Assembly (NCBI RefSeq): GCF_014204545.1
Contig: NZ_JACHLJ010000002.1
Location: 434,001-498,000, forward strand
Direction of reading: 5' to 3'
Length of the DNA: 64,000 nucleotides
Source: Brevundimonas vesicularis
Lineage (GTDB): Bacteria; Pseudomonadota; Alphaproteobacteria; Caulobacterales; Caulobacteraceae
Shown here piece by piece: positions 52,004 to 59,168 of this stretch. The notes under the pieces were generated by a model that saw only the letters and a program-made list of their open reading frames with translations, did not search any database and was not told the DNA's origin. A program made the position numbers and the translations under genes. How positions within the stretch are numbered: the stretch's first letter is position 1; each line of letters begins with the position of its first letter.

Positions 52004-53340
52004 CCCATCTTGCGGTCCATGAATGGGGACGCGTCAAAATCGGCGACGGCGGGTTTTCGCGCGCCCAAGCTAACATCCTCATCTCTGCGGCACGATCGCA
52101 CAATCTAGGGGGCGAGGAAGGTTCCAACATCCTATCGGATCACTACGGGCACCTGCGGGCCAAGCAATGTGTCGGCGTCCTGGCGGCCGGGGATTGCAGC
52201 CTCGAGATCCTCCCCAAGGTAGACCCTGACGCCGCACCACCGGAAGCGGCGACCGTCAGGGCCCAACTTGTGCGGATGTTGGACGCTGCATTGGACTTCG
52301 GCTTGTCGGCCGGCGAGGCCACCGCTCTAGCCCGCCAGGACACGACCCTGCTGGACATTCTGATCCGCATTTTTGCAGACCGTTTGCTCGACCAGGTCCG
52401 GCAGGGACTTCCCCGCTCCTACCAGGAGCGAGCTGAAGACCTGGGCGCGCTTCGCGGGCGGCTCGATGTGCATCGCCAGTTCACTGTAAACGCCGTCCGC
52501 CCGGATCGCTTGGCTTGCCGGTTTGATGAACTGTCGGTCGATACCCCGCTTCTGCAGGTTATGCGGGCCTGCGTCATATTCCTAAGCCGCCGCGCACGCG
52601 CCTTCGAGACACAGCGCCGGCTCGCCGAGCTTCGCTTTATGCTTCAGGACGTTCGAGATGTTTCCCCATCGCGCCTGGCATGGGGATCTATTCGCATCGA
52701 CAGATCCAATCGCAAATGGCGAACTCTCTTCGAGCTTGCCCAACTTTTCCTCCGGCGGGAGTGGCAAGCGAGCCATCACGATGCGCGTCAGCAGGCTAAT
52801 GCCGTCAGTCTGATGTTCGCGATGAACGACCTGTTCGAAGCGACTGTGACGGCGGCTCTGAGACGCTCTTTGTCTCCACTCGGTTTGGAGGTGGTCAGCC
52901 AAGGAGGCCTGCGCGCTTGCCTAGGCCAATGGGTAGCGGATCAGCCGTGCATCGGCACGAGCTTCCGGACCAAACCGGACATTCTCATACGCCGCGCCGG
53001 GCGCGTCGTAGCGATCATCGACGCCAAGTGGAAATGCCTGAAACCCAAAGCTGAAGAAGGCAAGCAAGGGATTTCGCAGAGCGATGTCTACCAAATGATG
53101 GCCTACAGCCAGCTGTACGAATGCGATCGAATGCTGCTGCTCTATCCCCATCACGCCGGCCTGGTTCGAGACGGACTTCAATCTAGCTTCGGCATTGCCG
53201 TGCCTGGCAGAGTACCCGCGCCCCGTCTGCAGATTGCGACTGTCGACATCGCGAAGGATCTCACCGCGATGGCGGTCGCGTTGCAGGAACTCGCTCTCGG
53301 GTCGGCTGGACTGCGCGTTCGCAACGTTGTCGCTGCATGA
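52000..53340 (+). CDS. mcrC: McrC-like endonuclease subunit
   Basis: A 446-residue partner of McrB. The N-terminal part resembles the McrC finger domain (LAVHEWGRVKIGDGGFSRAQ; HYGHLRAKQCVGVL; LEILPKVD). The C-terminal nuclease is PD-(D/E)XK: TKPDILIRRAGRVVAIIDAK supplies Asp327, Asp341 and Lys343, and YQMMAYSQLYECDRMLLLYP is the following helix and strand. All catalytic residues are present. It overlaps mcrB by four bases (ATGA) and is the last gene of the WYL-controlled operon. The complex would cleave phage DNA bearing modified cytosine or similar, selected by the DNA-reading parts of McrB. Confidence 0.9.
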   Translation: MTHLAVHEWGRVKIGDGGFSRAQANILISAARSHNLGGEEGSNILSDHYGHLRAKQCVGVLAAGDCSLEILPKVDPDAAPPEAATVRAQLVRMLDAALDFGLSAGEATALARQDTTLLDILIRIFADRLLDQVRQGLPRSYQERAEDLGALRGRLDVHRQFTVNAVRPDRLACRFDELSVDTPLLQVMRACVIFLSRRARAFETQRRLAELRFMLQDVRDVSPSRLAWGSIRIDRSNRKWRTLFELAQLFLRREWQASHHDARQQANAVSLMFAMNDLFEATVTAALRRSLSPLGLEVVSQGGLRACLGQWVADQPCIGTSFRTKPDILIRRAGRVVAIIDAKWKCLKPKAEEGKQGISQSDVYQMMAYSQLYECDRMLLLYPHHAGLVRDGLQSSFGIAVPGRVPAPRLQIATVDIAKDLTAMAVALQELALGSAGLRVRNVVAA

Positions 53341-53408
53341 CACCCCACGACCAAGCTAACTCCTTTCAGATCAGGCCAAGTATGTCGCCCACCTAAACGG
53401 AGCGAGCG

Positions 53409-54083
53409 ATGCCAGAGACCATCGCGCGAGATGCCTTCTACGAACTTGTTTGGTCTGTCCCAATGACAGCCCTGGCAAGGCGCTTTGGCGTAACCCAACA
53501 CGTTTTGAAGAAGGCTTGCGAACGCCATCAGATTCCGGCCCCGAAAGTGGGTCACTGGTCCAAGCGAAATGCGGGCAAGCCGCCTCGCAAGATTGCCCTG
53601 GAGCCGAGATCTCCTGGCCACGGCCTCAAGCTATTTTTCGATGACGGCCGTCTTTGCCCACCAGATTAGAGACGCCAGGACGACTACGGGCTCGTTCCTG
53701 TGGAGAGCGAGTTTCCGGAGACAGTGGAAGACGTTCGCCAGCGCGTTGTAGCTAAGCTCGCTGGAGAAGCGCAGAAACGAGCTCTAGAGCGCGCTGCACG
53801 ACATACAGAAGTGCTCAAGCGAGCTGAAAGCGCGCGAGTGACCGCCCTCCTAGAAGCTGCCGAAGCCTTCCGCAAAGCATCCGACACACGGGCACTCGTG
53901 AAAGGCATGGGTGAGCGGCTCCTCGCGTCAGGAGCTCCGCTGGATCAACGCTTCTTAGATTGGACTGACTGGGCACTGGCCGAGGCCGACAAAGTTGACC
54001 CGTGTTCGCAAGCGACCCTGCCGGGAGGAACCCCGAACGTCACGTCAGCGGGCCGAACCCAACTTGATCACCTCTTTGAGTGA
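53409..54083 (+). pseudogene. Gene interrupted by an in-frame TAG (RELYDLVW-type DNA-associated protein)
   Basis: A continuous 225-codon frame is broken only by a TAG at 53667-53669. The first part (86 residues) has the pattern YELVWSVPMTALARRFGVTQ, HQIPAPKVGHWSKRNAGKPP, an HTH-like domain that is common at the N-terminus of longer proteins. After the stop the frame continues RRQDDYGLVPVESEFPETVED, then helical sequence ending FLDWTDWALAEADKVDPC, as the usual C-terminal part does. It is therefore most simply one gene inactivated by a nonsense mutation (a GTG at 53700 could restart it). It lies just inside the right island boundary. Recoding of the amber codon is an untested alternative. Confidence 0.7.
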
Positions 54084-54116
54084 AACGCATGCCTGGGATC
54101 ACAAGCGGGCCCCAAA

Positions 54117-54126
54117 TGTGCCCCAT
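54117..54126 (+). repeat. Short direct repeat near attR (integrase arm-site candidate)
   Basis: TGTGCCCCAT here matches 2938-2947 near the left end exactly, in the same orientation. Placement of the same 10-mer close to both att cores fits arm-type integrase binding. Confidence 0.45.
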
Positions 54127-54171
54127 GACCACCGGGCACTAGGCCGCCATCAGCCTAAATAACTGAAAAAT

Positions 54172-54218
54172 ATGGCGACCCCGGGAGGACTCCAACCTCC
54201 GACCTCGGCTTTAGGAAA
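54172..54218 (-). repeat. attR: island-side part of tRNA-Arg(CCT)
   Basis: This is the copy of the 47-bp repeat that is part of the intact tRNA. It differs from attL at two positions that compensate each other in the T-stem. The core starts in the anticodon loop, the usual crossover region for integrases of this family. Confidence 0.88.
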
Positions 54219-54249
54219 GCCTTGCTCTATGCAGCTGAGCTACGGGGCC
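54173..54249 (-). tRNA. tRNA-Arg (anticodon CCT)
   Basis: A 77-base cloverleaf with an encoded CCA. The acceptor stem is GGCCCCG/CGGGGTC with one G-T pair. The D-stem is GCTC/GAGC. The anticodon loop is TTCCTAA, with anticodon CCT reading AGG. The T-stem is GGAGG/CCTCC with loop TTGGAGT. The anticodon stem has one A-G apposition at 27-43. Position 19 is C and position 56 is G, so the usual G19-C56 tertiary pair appears swapped. It is the integration target of the island and remains complete after insertion. Confidence 0.93.
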
Positions 54250-54456
54250 ACGTTCGACGCCGTAGCGGGTCGGGGCGGCGGGGGGAAGTCGGGACGGCGA
54301 AAAAGTCCGGCGGCGGGGCGGCGGAAGGGGCCTCGGCGTTTGTGGTTAAGCGGTCTTAACCTACCAGATATCGCGGTGAACAAAGAACGAAACGGGCGAT
54401 GTCAGCGATTCGGTCCTGATTCGTTTCGCCCTTGTTCCGCGAGAACGGAACGGTCG

Positions 54457-54936
54457 TTAACCGACCGGTGGAACGTGGGCGGTCAGGGCGCGCAGGCCTT
54501 CCAGAAGACGATCGGAATCGGCGCTGGTCTGGCCTTGGGCGGCCAGGGTCAGGCGAAGCGCGCGGACGTGGACCTCCACCGACGGCCAGGACCAGACGCC
54601 GGCGCCCTTCATCCGGTCTGCGATCTCGCACAGGCTGAAGGCGGCTTCGAAGAAGGTCGGGACGTCCAGATAGCCGGCCATGTCGACCATGGCGGAGGCG
54701 AAGGCGTAGATTTGGGCCGGCGCGTCATGAGGGCGGGTCGCACACAGGGCCTCTATGGCGTCGACGTTGGCCGTCAGGAGGGTGAAGACATGGTCGCGCT
54801 GTTCGTCCAGAGCCTGGTTTGCGCGGGATTCGGCCTCGACGATCAGGCGGCCGCCGGGCCGCGCCATCTGGCGCTGGAGCGAGGTATGAACGCGGCGGAC
54901 TGTGGACGGCTTGGGCGCGACGACAGGCTCTGTCAC
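54457..54936 (-). CDS. cheE: CheE-like chemotaxis protein
   Basis: A 159-residue protein in the last position of the chemotaxis operon, where Caulobacter has cheE. It is helical (RLIVEAESRANQALDEQRDH; YLDVPTFFEAAFSLCEIADR), without an enzymatic motif, and starts with a short disordered stretch. CheE function is not well defined. The overlap with the preceding cheYIII (ATGA at 54933-54936) shows cotranscription. The name is assigned by gene order more than by sequence motif. Confidence 0.75.
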   Translation of the reverse strand: MTEPVVAPKPSTVRRVHTSLQRQMARPGGRLIVEAESRANQALDEQRDHVFTLLTANVDAIEALCATRPHDAPAQIYAFASAMVDMAGYLDVPTFFEAAFSLCEIADRMKGAGVWSWPSVEVHVRALRLTLAAQGQTSADSDRLLEGLRALTAHVPPVG

Positions 54937-55523
54937 AAGCTGACCTTCATGGGCTTCATCAGCATGTCGATCGTCTCCTGGTCCATGTTTTCTTCGACCG
55001 CCTCGCCCAGCTCGCCGGTCAGGTCGCTTTCGCGACGCCCATCAGTGCCCGGGGGAGGGCCGTAGTTACGTACTCTTCGGTCGGGACCGATATAGTGTTC
55101 GGATTCGACGAAATCACGGTCCTCGCCGCCCAGCCAGATGATCCGTTTCAACAGCATTGAGGGCGACAGAGGCTTGGCGACGATAAAGCTGGCGCCGCAG
55201 TCGCGTCCTTGATGAACCTTGGCCTGGGAGGCGTGACCCAGGATCATGATGACGGGCACATAACGGGTCGGCGCGGGGGAGTCGCGCCTCAGCCAGCGCA
55301 CGAAGTCATAACCGTCCATGTCCGGCATGATGCAGTCGATCAGAATCAGATCGACCGAGCGGCGCGCCAACAGTTCGACGGCCGCCTCGGCCGAGGGGCA
55401 TTTGATCTGTTCCTTGCAGCCGAAGCCCTGAACGATAGACCCCAGCATACTCAGCGACGTGGGCTGATCGTCGATCAGCAGGACCGTCGTGTGCGCCAGA
55501 TTGACCCTATCGCTGTTGGGCAT
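54933..55523 (-). CDS. cheYIII: CheYIII-type response regulator with C-terminal extension
   Basis: A 196-residue single-receiver protein. The receiver has VLLIDDQPTSLSMLG, the phosphosite region LILIDCIMPDMDGYDF and the conserved Lys in FIVAKPLSP. About 65 residues follow the receiver (GPDRRVRNYGPPPGTDGRR, then an acidic helix), longer than a plain CheY. Position and order match Caulobacter cheYIII. It likely modulates signalling in the cluster rather than, or besides, motor binding. It overlaps cheE by four bases and follows cheU after four bases. Confidence 0.82.
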   Translation of the reverse strand: MPNSDRVNLAHTTVLLIDDQPTSLSMLGSIVQGFGCKEQIKCPSAEAAVELLARRSVDLILIDCIMPDMDGYDFVRWLRRDSPAPTRYVPVIMILGHASQAKVHQGRDCGASFIVAKPLSPSMLLKRIIWLGGEDRDFVESEHYIGPDRRVRNYGPPPGTDGRRESDLTGELGEAVEENMDQETIDMLMKPMKVSL

Positions 55524-55527
55524 GGCG

Positions 55528-55872
55528 TCAGAACAGCATGAGGTCGCCGGCGTCGGCGGTCGATTGAGGGCGAGGCTCGCCGGCGGCGGGACGAAGTCGG
55601 CCGGCCATGTCGGCCAGCGACAGGCGGCTGACGGCCTCGGACGGGCTGGCGCCGCCGCCCAGCATGCGCAGGATGCCGGACAAAGCTTCGAGACGTTGGG
55701 TCAGGGCGTCCAGAGCCTGGGCCTGGATCAGGGCGTTGGGACGTTCCTCAGGCGGGGCGCGGCGAACCAAGTCGCTGACCAGGGCTTCGACCCCGTCGAT
55801 GCCTTCGCGCACCAACATCAGCTCGTCGGCGACGGCGGCAAGCAGATCGGCGTGTTCGGGAGGGGCGCTCAT
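55528..55872 (-). CDS. cheU: CheU-like protein
   Basis: A 114-residue acidic helical protein between cheD and cheYIII, the place of Caulobacter cheU. It reads MSAPPEHADLLAAVADELML and then LIQAQALDALTQRLEALSGI, with no catalytic motif or membrane span. The function is unknown in the family. The identity is based on operon position and size; adjacent genes are separated by two to four bases. Confidence 0.72.
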   Translation of the reverse strand: MSAPPEHADLLAAVADELMLVREGIDGVEALVSDLVRRAPPEERPNALIQAQALDALTQRLEALSGILRMLGGGASPSEAVSRLSLADMAGRLRPAAGEPRPQSTADAGDLMLF

Positions 55873-55874
55873 GC

Positions 55875-56417
55875 TCAGAACAGTTCCAAGACGCCGGTAT
55901 CGACCGGGGCCATGACGGGCGCGGGTTTGGGGGCGACGACGTCGGTCACGGCGCGTTGAAGGGCGCGGCCGGTGACGGGCCAGTAGTGCACGCGTCGCCC
56001 GCCATCGCCGCGCAGGCTGCCCCCCACGACGGGAATGCCTTCGTCGCGCAGGAATTTCTCGGCGAAGTCGGCGTTGCTGCGCCCCACGTCGCGCAGGCTG
56101 TCGAACATGCGGCCGCCGCCGAACAGTTTGGCCTCAAGCCGGTCGCGACGGGCGCCGGCCTTGAGCATGTCGTTGATCAGCAGCTCCATCGCATAGGCGC
56201 CGTAGCGACGCCCCGCGTCGGTGCCTGCGCCCGAACCTTCGGGCAGCAGGAAGTGGTTCATGCCGCCGACGCCAGCCAGCGGATCGCGCACGCACATGGC
56301 CACGCAGGACCCTAGGATGGTGCTGAGCACGACATTGGGGTCGGACGTGATGAAGTGCTCGCCCTGACCGACGTGAACGCGTTTTTCGACCGTGTCCTTC
56401 AGGGCGGCGAAACTCAT
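55875..56417 (-). CDS. cheD: Chemoreceptor glutamine deamidase CheD
   Basis: A 180-residue enzyme that deamidates glutamines of chemoreceptors to tune their sensitivity. The catalytic Cys lies in [13 protein letters not shown], and the His in [11 protein letters not shown]; the helix [17 protein letters not shown] and the segment KLFGGGRMF are typical. All key residues are present. It overlaps the cheYII gene (ATGA-type) and precedes cheU by two bases, as in Caulobacter. Confidence 0.92.
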   Translation of the reverse strand: MSFAALKDTVEKRVHVGQGEHFITSDPNVVLSTILGSCVAMCVRDPLAGVGGMNHFLLPEGSGAGTDAGRRYGAYAMELLINDMLKAGARRDRLEAKLFGGGRMFDSLRDVGRSNADFAEKFLRDEGIPVVGGSLRGDGGRRVHYWPVTGRALQRAVTDVVAPKPAPVMAPVDTGVLELF

Positions 56418-56803
56418 GTCAGGGGACCGAAGACGGCTTCCAGCTTGCCCTTCAGCTGGGCGACGGTGAAAGGCTTGACCAGGTAGTTGTTGACGCCGAA
56501 CTGCACCGCGCGCTGGACCAGCTCGCGGTCGGCGCGGCCCGTCAGCATGATGAAGGCGGTCTTGGAGGTGGGGGGATGGGCGCGCACGGCGCGCAGCAGG
56601 CCCAGACCATCCAGATTCGGCATATTGTAGTCGGAGATGATCAGGTGCGCGGGCTTGGACACGATCTCGCGCAGGGCGATTTCGCCGTCGGCCGCCTCGC
56701 GGATCTCGCGTACGCCGAGCTGCTGCAGGCTGGTGCGGACCAGCGAGCGCATCGTCATCTGATCATCGACGACCAGGCAGTGAAGTGCGGCGGCGGCGGG
56801 CAT
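56414..56803 (-). CDS. cheYII: CheYII response regulator
   Basis: A 129-residue CheY-like single receiver domain. It begins [20 protein letters not shown], has the phosphosite region [18 protein letters not shown], a Thr in [10 protein letters not shown] and the Lys in [13 protein letters not shown]. It would carry the signal from CheA to the flagellar motor switch; in Caulobacter CheYII is the main motor regulator. It is separated from cheB by three bases. Confidence 0.9.
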   Translation of the reverse strand: MPAAAALHCLVVDDQMTMRSLVRTSLQQLGVREIREAADGEIALREIVSKPAHLIISDYNMPNLDGLGLLRAVRAHPPTSKTAFIMLTGRADRELVQRAVQFGVNNYLVKPFTVAQLKGKLEAVFGPLT

Positions 56804-56806
56804 AGG

Positions 56807-57856
56807 TTACGCTCCCGATGAGGCGACAGACCGCGCAGCCGGATCGGCGCACAGGTCGAGAATGGCGGGGGACAGGCGGTGAAGCGGCAACTGCCGCTCC
56901 ACGGCGCCGATTTCAAAGGCGGCCTTGGGCATGCCGTAGACGACGCAGGTCGCCTCGTCTTGGCCGAGGGTCCGGCCGCCGGCCTGGCGCATGGTCAGCA
57001 GACCCCTGGCGCCGTCACGGCCCATGCCGGTCAGGATGACGCCGGTCATCGGGCGCTTCAGCCGCGCGACGGATTCGAACATCACATCGACCGACGGACG
57101 GTGGCCGTTGACGGGATCGCTTGCGATCAGGCGGCAGCGGGGCGTCAGACCGCTTGAAACCTCAAGATGGGTCGCGCCGCCGGGAGCCAGATAGATGTGG
57201 CCTGGCTTCAGCGGGGCGCCGTCCACGGCTTCGGTCACACTGGGGGCGCAGACGCGGTTCAGACGGGCGGCGAAGCTGGCGGTGAAGGTCGCGGGCATAT
57301 GCTGGGTGATGACGGTCGCGGGGCAGTCCAGCGGGAACCCGCTGAGCACCGTCAGCAGAGCCTCGACCCCGCCGGTGGACGAGCCGATGGCGAGGATCTG
57401 ATTGGGATCGGCGTAATAGGCGCGCGGGGCCTCGGCGGCGGCGGGCGTGTCGCCGCGGGCGCGGACGCGCGAACGGGCGGCCGTCTTCACCTTGCCGATC
57501 AGATCGTGGAAGGCGTCGACGCTGGCGACCGCCGGTTTGGCCACCGCATCCACGGCGCCGATTTCCAGCGCGGCCAGGGTCACGTCCGTGCCCGCCGCCG
57601 TCAGGGTCGAGACCATCACCACCGGCATGGGCCGCAGCCGCATGATCTTTTCCAGGAACTCCAGCCCGTTCATATTGGGCATCTCGACGTCCAGGGTAAG
57701 AACGTCAGGGTTCAGGGCCTTGATCGCGGCGCGCGCCTCGATGGGATCGGCGGCGGTGCCGACGACCTCGATCTCCGGGTCCGACTTCAGGGCGGCCGAG
57801 ATCAGCCCGCGCATGGTCAGGCTGTCGTCGACGACGAGGACGCGGACGGGGCTCAT
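56807..57856 (-). CDS. cheB: Chemoreceptor methylesterase/deamidase CheB
   Basis: A 349-residue two-domain protein: a receiver ([36 protein letters not shown]) and a methylesterase with the catalytic Ser in [12 protein letters not shown], His in [10 protein letters not shown] and Asp in [11 protein letters not shown]. It removes methyl groups from receptors when phosphorylated by CheA, opposing CheR. The start is the ATG at 57856, overlapping the cheR stop by four bases; the longer frame upstream is the antiparallel shadow of cheR sequence in another frame. Confidence 0.93.
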   Translation of the reverse strand: MSPVRVLVVDDSLTMRGLISAALKSDPEIEVVGTAADPIEARAAIKALNPDVLTLDVEMPNMNGLEFLEKIMRLRPMPVVMVSTLTAAGTDVTLAALEIGAVDAVAKPAVASVDAFHDLIGKVKTAARSRVRARGDTPAAAEAPRAYYADPNQILAIGSSTGGVEALLTVLSGFPLDCPATVITQHMPATFTASFAARLNRVCAPSVTEAVDGAPLKPGHIYLAPGGATHLEVSSGLTPRCRLIASDPVNGHRPSVDVMFESVARLKRPMTGVILTGMGRDGARGLLTMRQAGGRTLGQDEATCVVYGMPKAAFEIGAVERQLPLHRLSPAILDLCADPAARSVASSGA

Positions 57857-58713
57857 GCGCCACCCAGGCGATAGGTGGTCAGGCCGGCGGTCTGGAGTTG
57901 GCTGGTCGCCGGGCCGGAGACGCGTTCGGAGTGGCCGATATAGAGGGTCGCGCCGGGGTTCATCAGCGGAGTGAACCGCTTCCACACGCGCTCTTGGGTG
58001 GCGTCGTCGAAGTAGATGACGACGTTGCGGCAGAAGATGACGTCGAACTTGCCCTTCATGGGCCAGTCGCCGATCAGGTTCAGCTCCTTGAAGCTGACCA
58101 GACGCTTCAGTTGCGCGCCCGCGACCCATTGGCCGCGATCCGCGCGGTCGAAATATTTGCGCCACAGGGTGACGGGCGCGGGCTCCAGCGCCTCTTCGGA
58201 ATAGACGCCGTCGTGGCCCTGGGCGACCATGTTGGGATCGATGTCGGTGGCCAGGATACGCACATCCAGCTCGGCCGCCTCGGGCAGGGCCTGAAGCACG
58301 GTCAGGGCCATCGAATAGGGCTCCTGCCCGTTCGAACAGGCAGCCGACCACAGACGGACCCGGCCGCCGGCGCGGGCGCGGGCCGCCAGTCCAGGCATGA
58401 CCCGGTCGCGCATGTCGTCGAAATGGTGCGGTTCGCGATAGAAGCGGGTGACGTTTGTGGTCAGGGCCGCCGTCATCTTCTGGCGCTCATCCACGCCGTC
58501 CACGCCCTCGACCAAAGCGCAATAGTCGCGGAAGCTGGTCAGACCCAGGGTGCGCAGGCGCTTGGCCAGGCGCGAATAGACCAGCGCGGCCTTGCCCTCG
58601 TTCAGGGCGATGCCTGCGTGGGCGTGCAACATCTGGGCGATGTGGCGGAAATCATCGGCGGTGAAGACGAACTCGCCCTCGACGATCGATCCCCGACCAG
58701 CGGCGGCGGTCAT
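57853..58713 (-). CDS. cheR: Chemoreceptor methyltransferase CheR
   Basis: A 286-residue SAM-dependent methyltransferase that methylates receptor glutamates. It has the helical N-terminal domain ([20 protein letters not shown]) and the SAM-binding part ([45 protein letters not shown]). The chemoreceptor at the end of the operon ends in WEEF, a CheR-docking-like tail, which matches a tethered methylase. It overlaps cheW and cheB by four bases each. Confidence 0.93.
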   Translation of the reverse strand: MTAAAGRGSIVEGEFVFTADDFRHIAQMLHAHAGIALNEGKAALVYSRLAKRLRTLGLTSFRDYCALVEGVDGVDERQKMTAALTTNVTRFYREPHHFDDMRDRVMPGLAARARAGGRVRLWSAACSNGQEPYSMALTVLQALPEAAELDVRILATDIDPNMVAQGHDGVYSEEALEPAPVTLWRKYFDRADRGQWVAGAQLKRLVSFKELNLIGDWPMKGKFDVIFCRNVVIYFDDATQERVWKRFTPLMNPGATLYIGHSERVSGPATSQLQTAGLTTYRLGGA

Positions 58714-59165
58714 GCGGCTTCGGCCTCGACTTGCGGCAGGATGTAATCCAGTTCGATCAGGCTGATCATGCGGCCGTCGATCGAGAAGATGCCCTTGACG
58801 AAGGTCTTGACCTGATCGCTGGCGACGTCGGGCGTCGGCTGAACCGAAGCCTCGCTCATCTGCAGGATGTCGGACACGGCGTCGACCAGCAGGCCGACCA
58901 TGCGGCCGCCGATATGGGCGACCATGATGACGTGGCGCGCCGTCGGTTCCGAGGTCGTCAGGCCGAAGCGCGCGCCAAGGTCGATGATCGGCAGGACCGT
59001 GCCGCGCAGGTTGATGACGCCCTTCATGTAGCCCGGCGAACGGGGCAGAGGCGTCGCCGGCGTCCAGCCGCGAATTTCGCGCACCGACATGATGTCGACG
59101 CAGAATTCCTGACTGCCGATGCGGAAGGCGATCAATTCACGCTGGAGATCTTTGGCTTCGGTCAT
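58710..59165 (-). CDS. cheW: Chemotaxis coupling protein CheW
   Basis: A 151-residue SH3-like adaptor that links receptors to CheA. The characteristic stretches are [40 protein letters not shown] and [18 protein letters not shown]. It is full length. It follows cheA by three bases on the same strand and overlaps cheR. Confidence 0.93.
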   Translation of the reverse strand: MTEAKDLQRELIAFRIGSQEFCVDIMSVREIRGWTPATPLPRSPGYMKGVINLRGTVLPIIDLGARFGLTTSEPTARHVIMVAHIGGRMVGLLVDAVSDILQMSEASVQPTPDVASDQVKTFVKGIFSIDGRMISLIELDYILPQVEAEAA

Positions 59166-59168
59166 GGT

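Larger units (their letters stand above)
2773..54218. mobile_element. Genomic island of about 51.4 kb inserted at tRNA-Arg(CCT)
   Basis: The island is delimited by a 47-bp direct repeat (2773-2819 and 54172-54218; 45 of 47 identical) made of the 3' part of a tRNA-Arg gene. A DUF4102/P4-type tyrosine integrase lies just inside the left end. A short direct repeat TGTGCCCCAT is found near both ends (2938 and 54117). The genes outside are ordinary chromosome (kdp on the left, che on the right). The genes inside are a mobility module plus many restriction and anti-phage genes. No conjugation genes are seen, so it is an integrative, possibly mobilisable or satellite-like element. Whether it can still excise is unknown. 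Confidence 0.88.

Noticed and set aside
45120..53340. BREX or DISARM locus because of the WYL regulator
   Set aside because: No PglZ, BrxC/BrxL or DrmA/DrmB-like genes; the operon is McrBC plus a nuclease-helicase.
2820..54171. CRISPR array or transposase/IS elements
   Set aside because: No regularly spaced repeats and no transposase frames or IS-type terminal repeats were seen.
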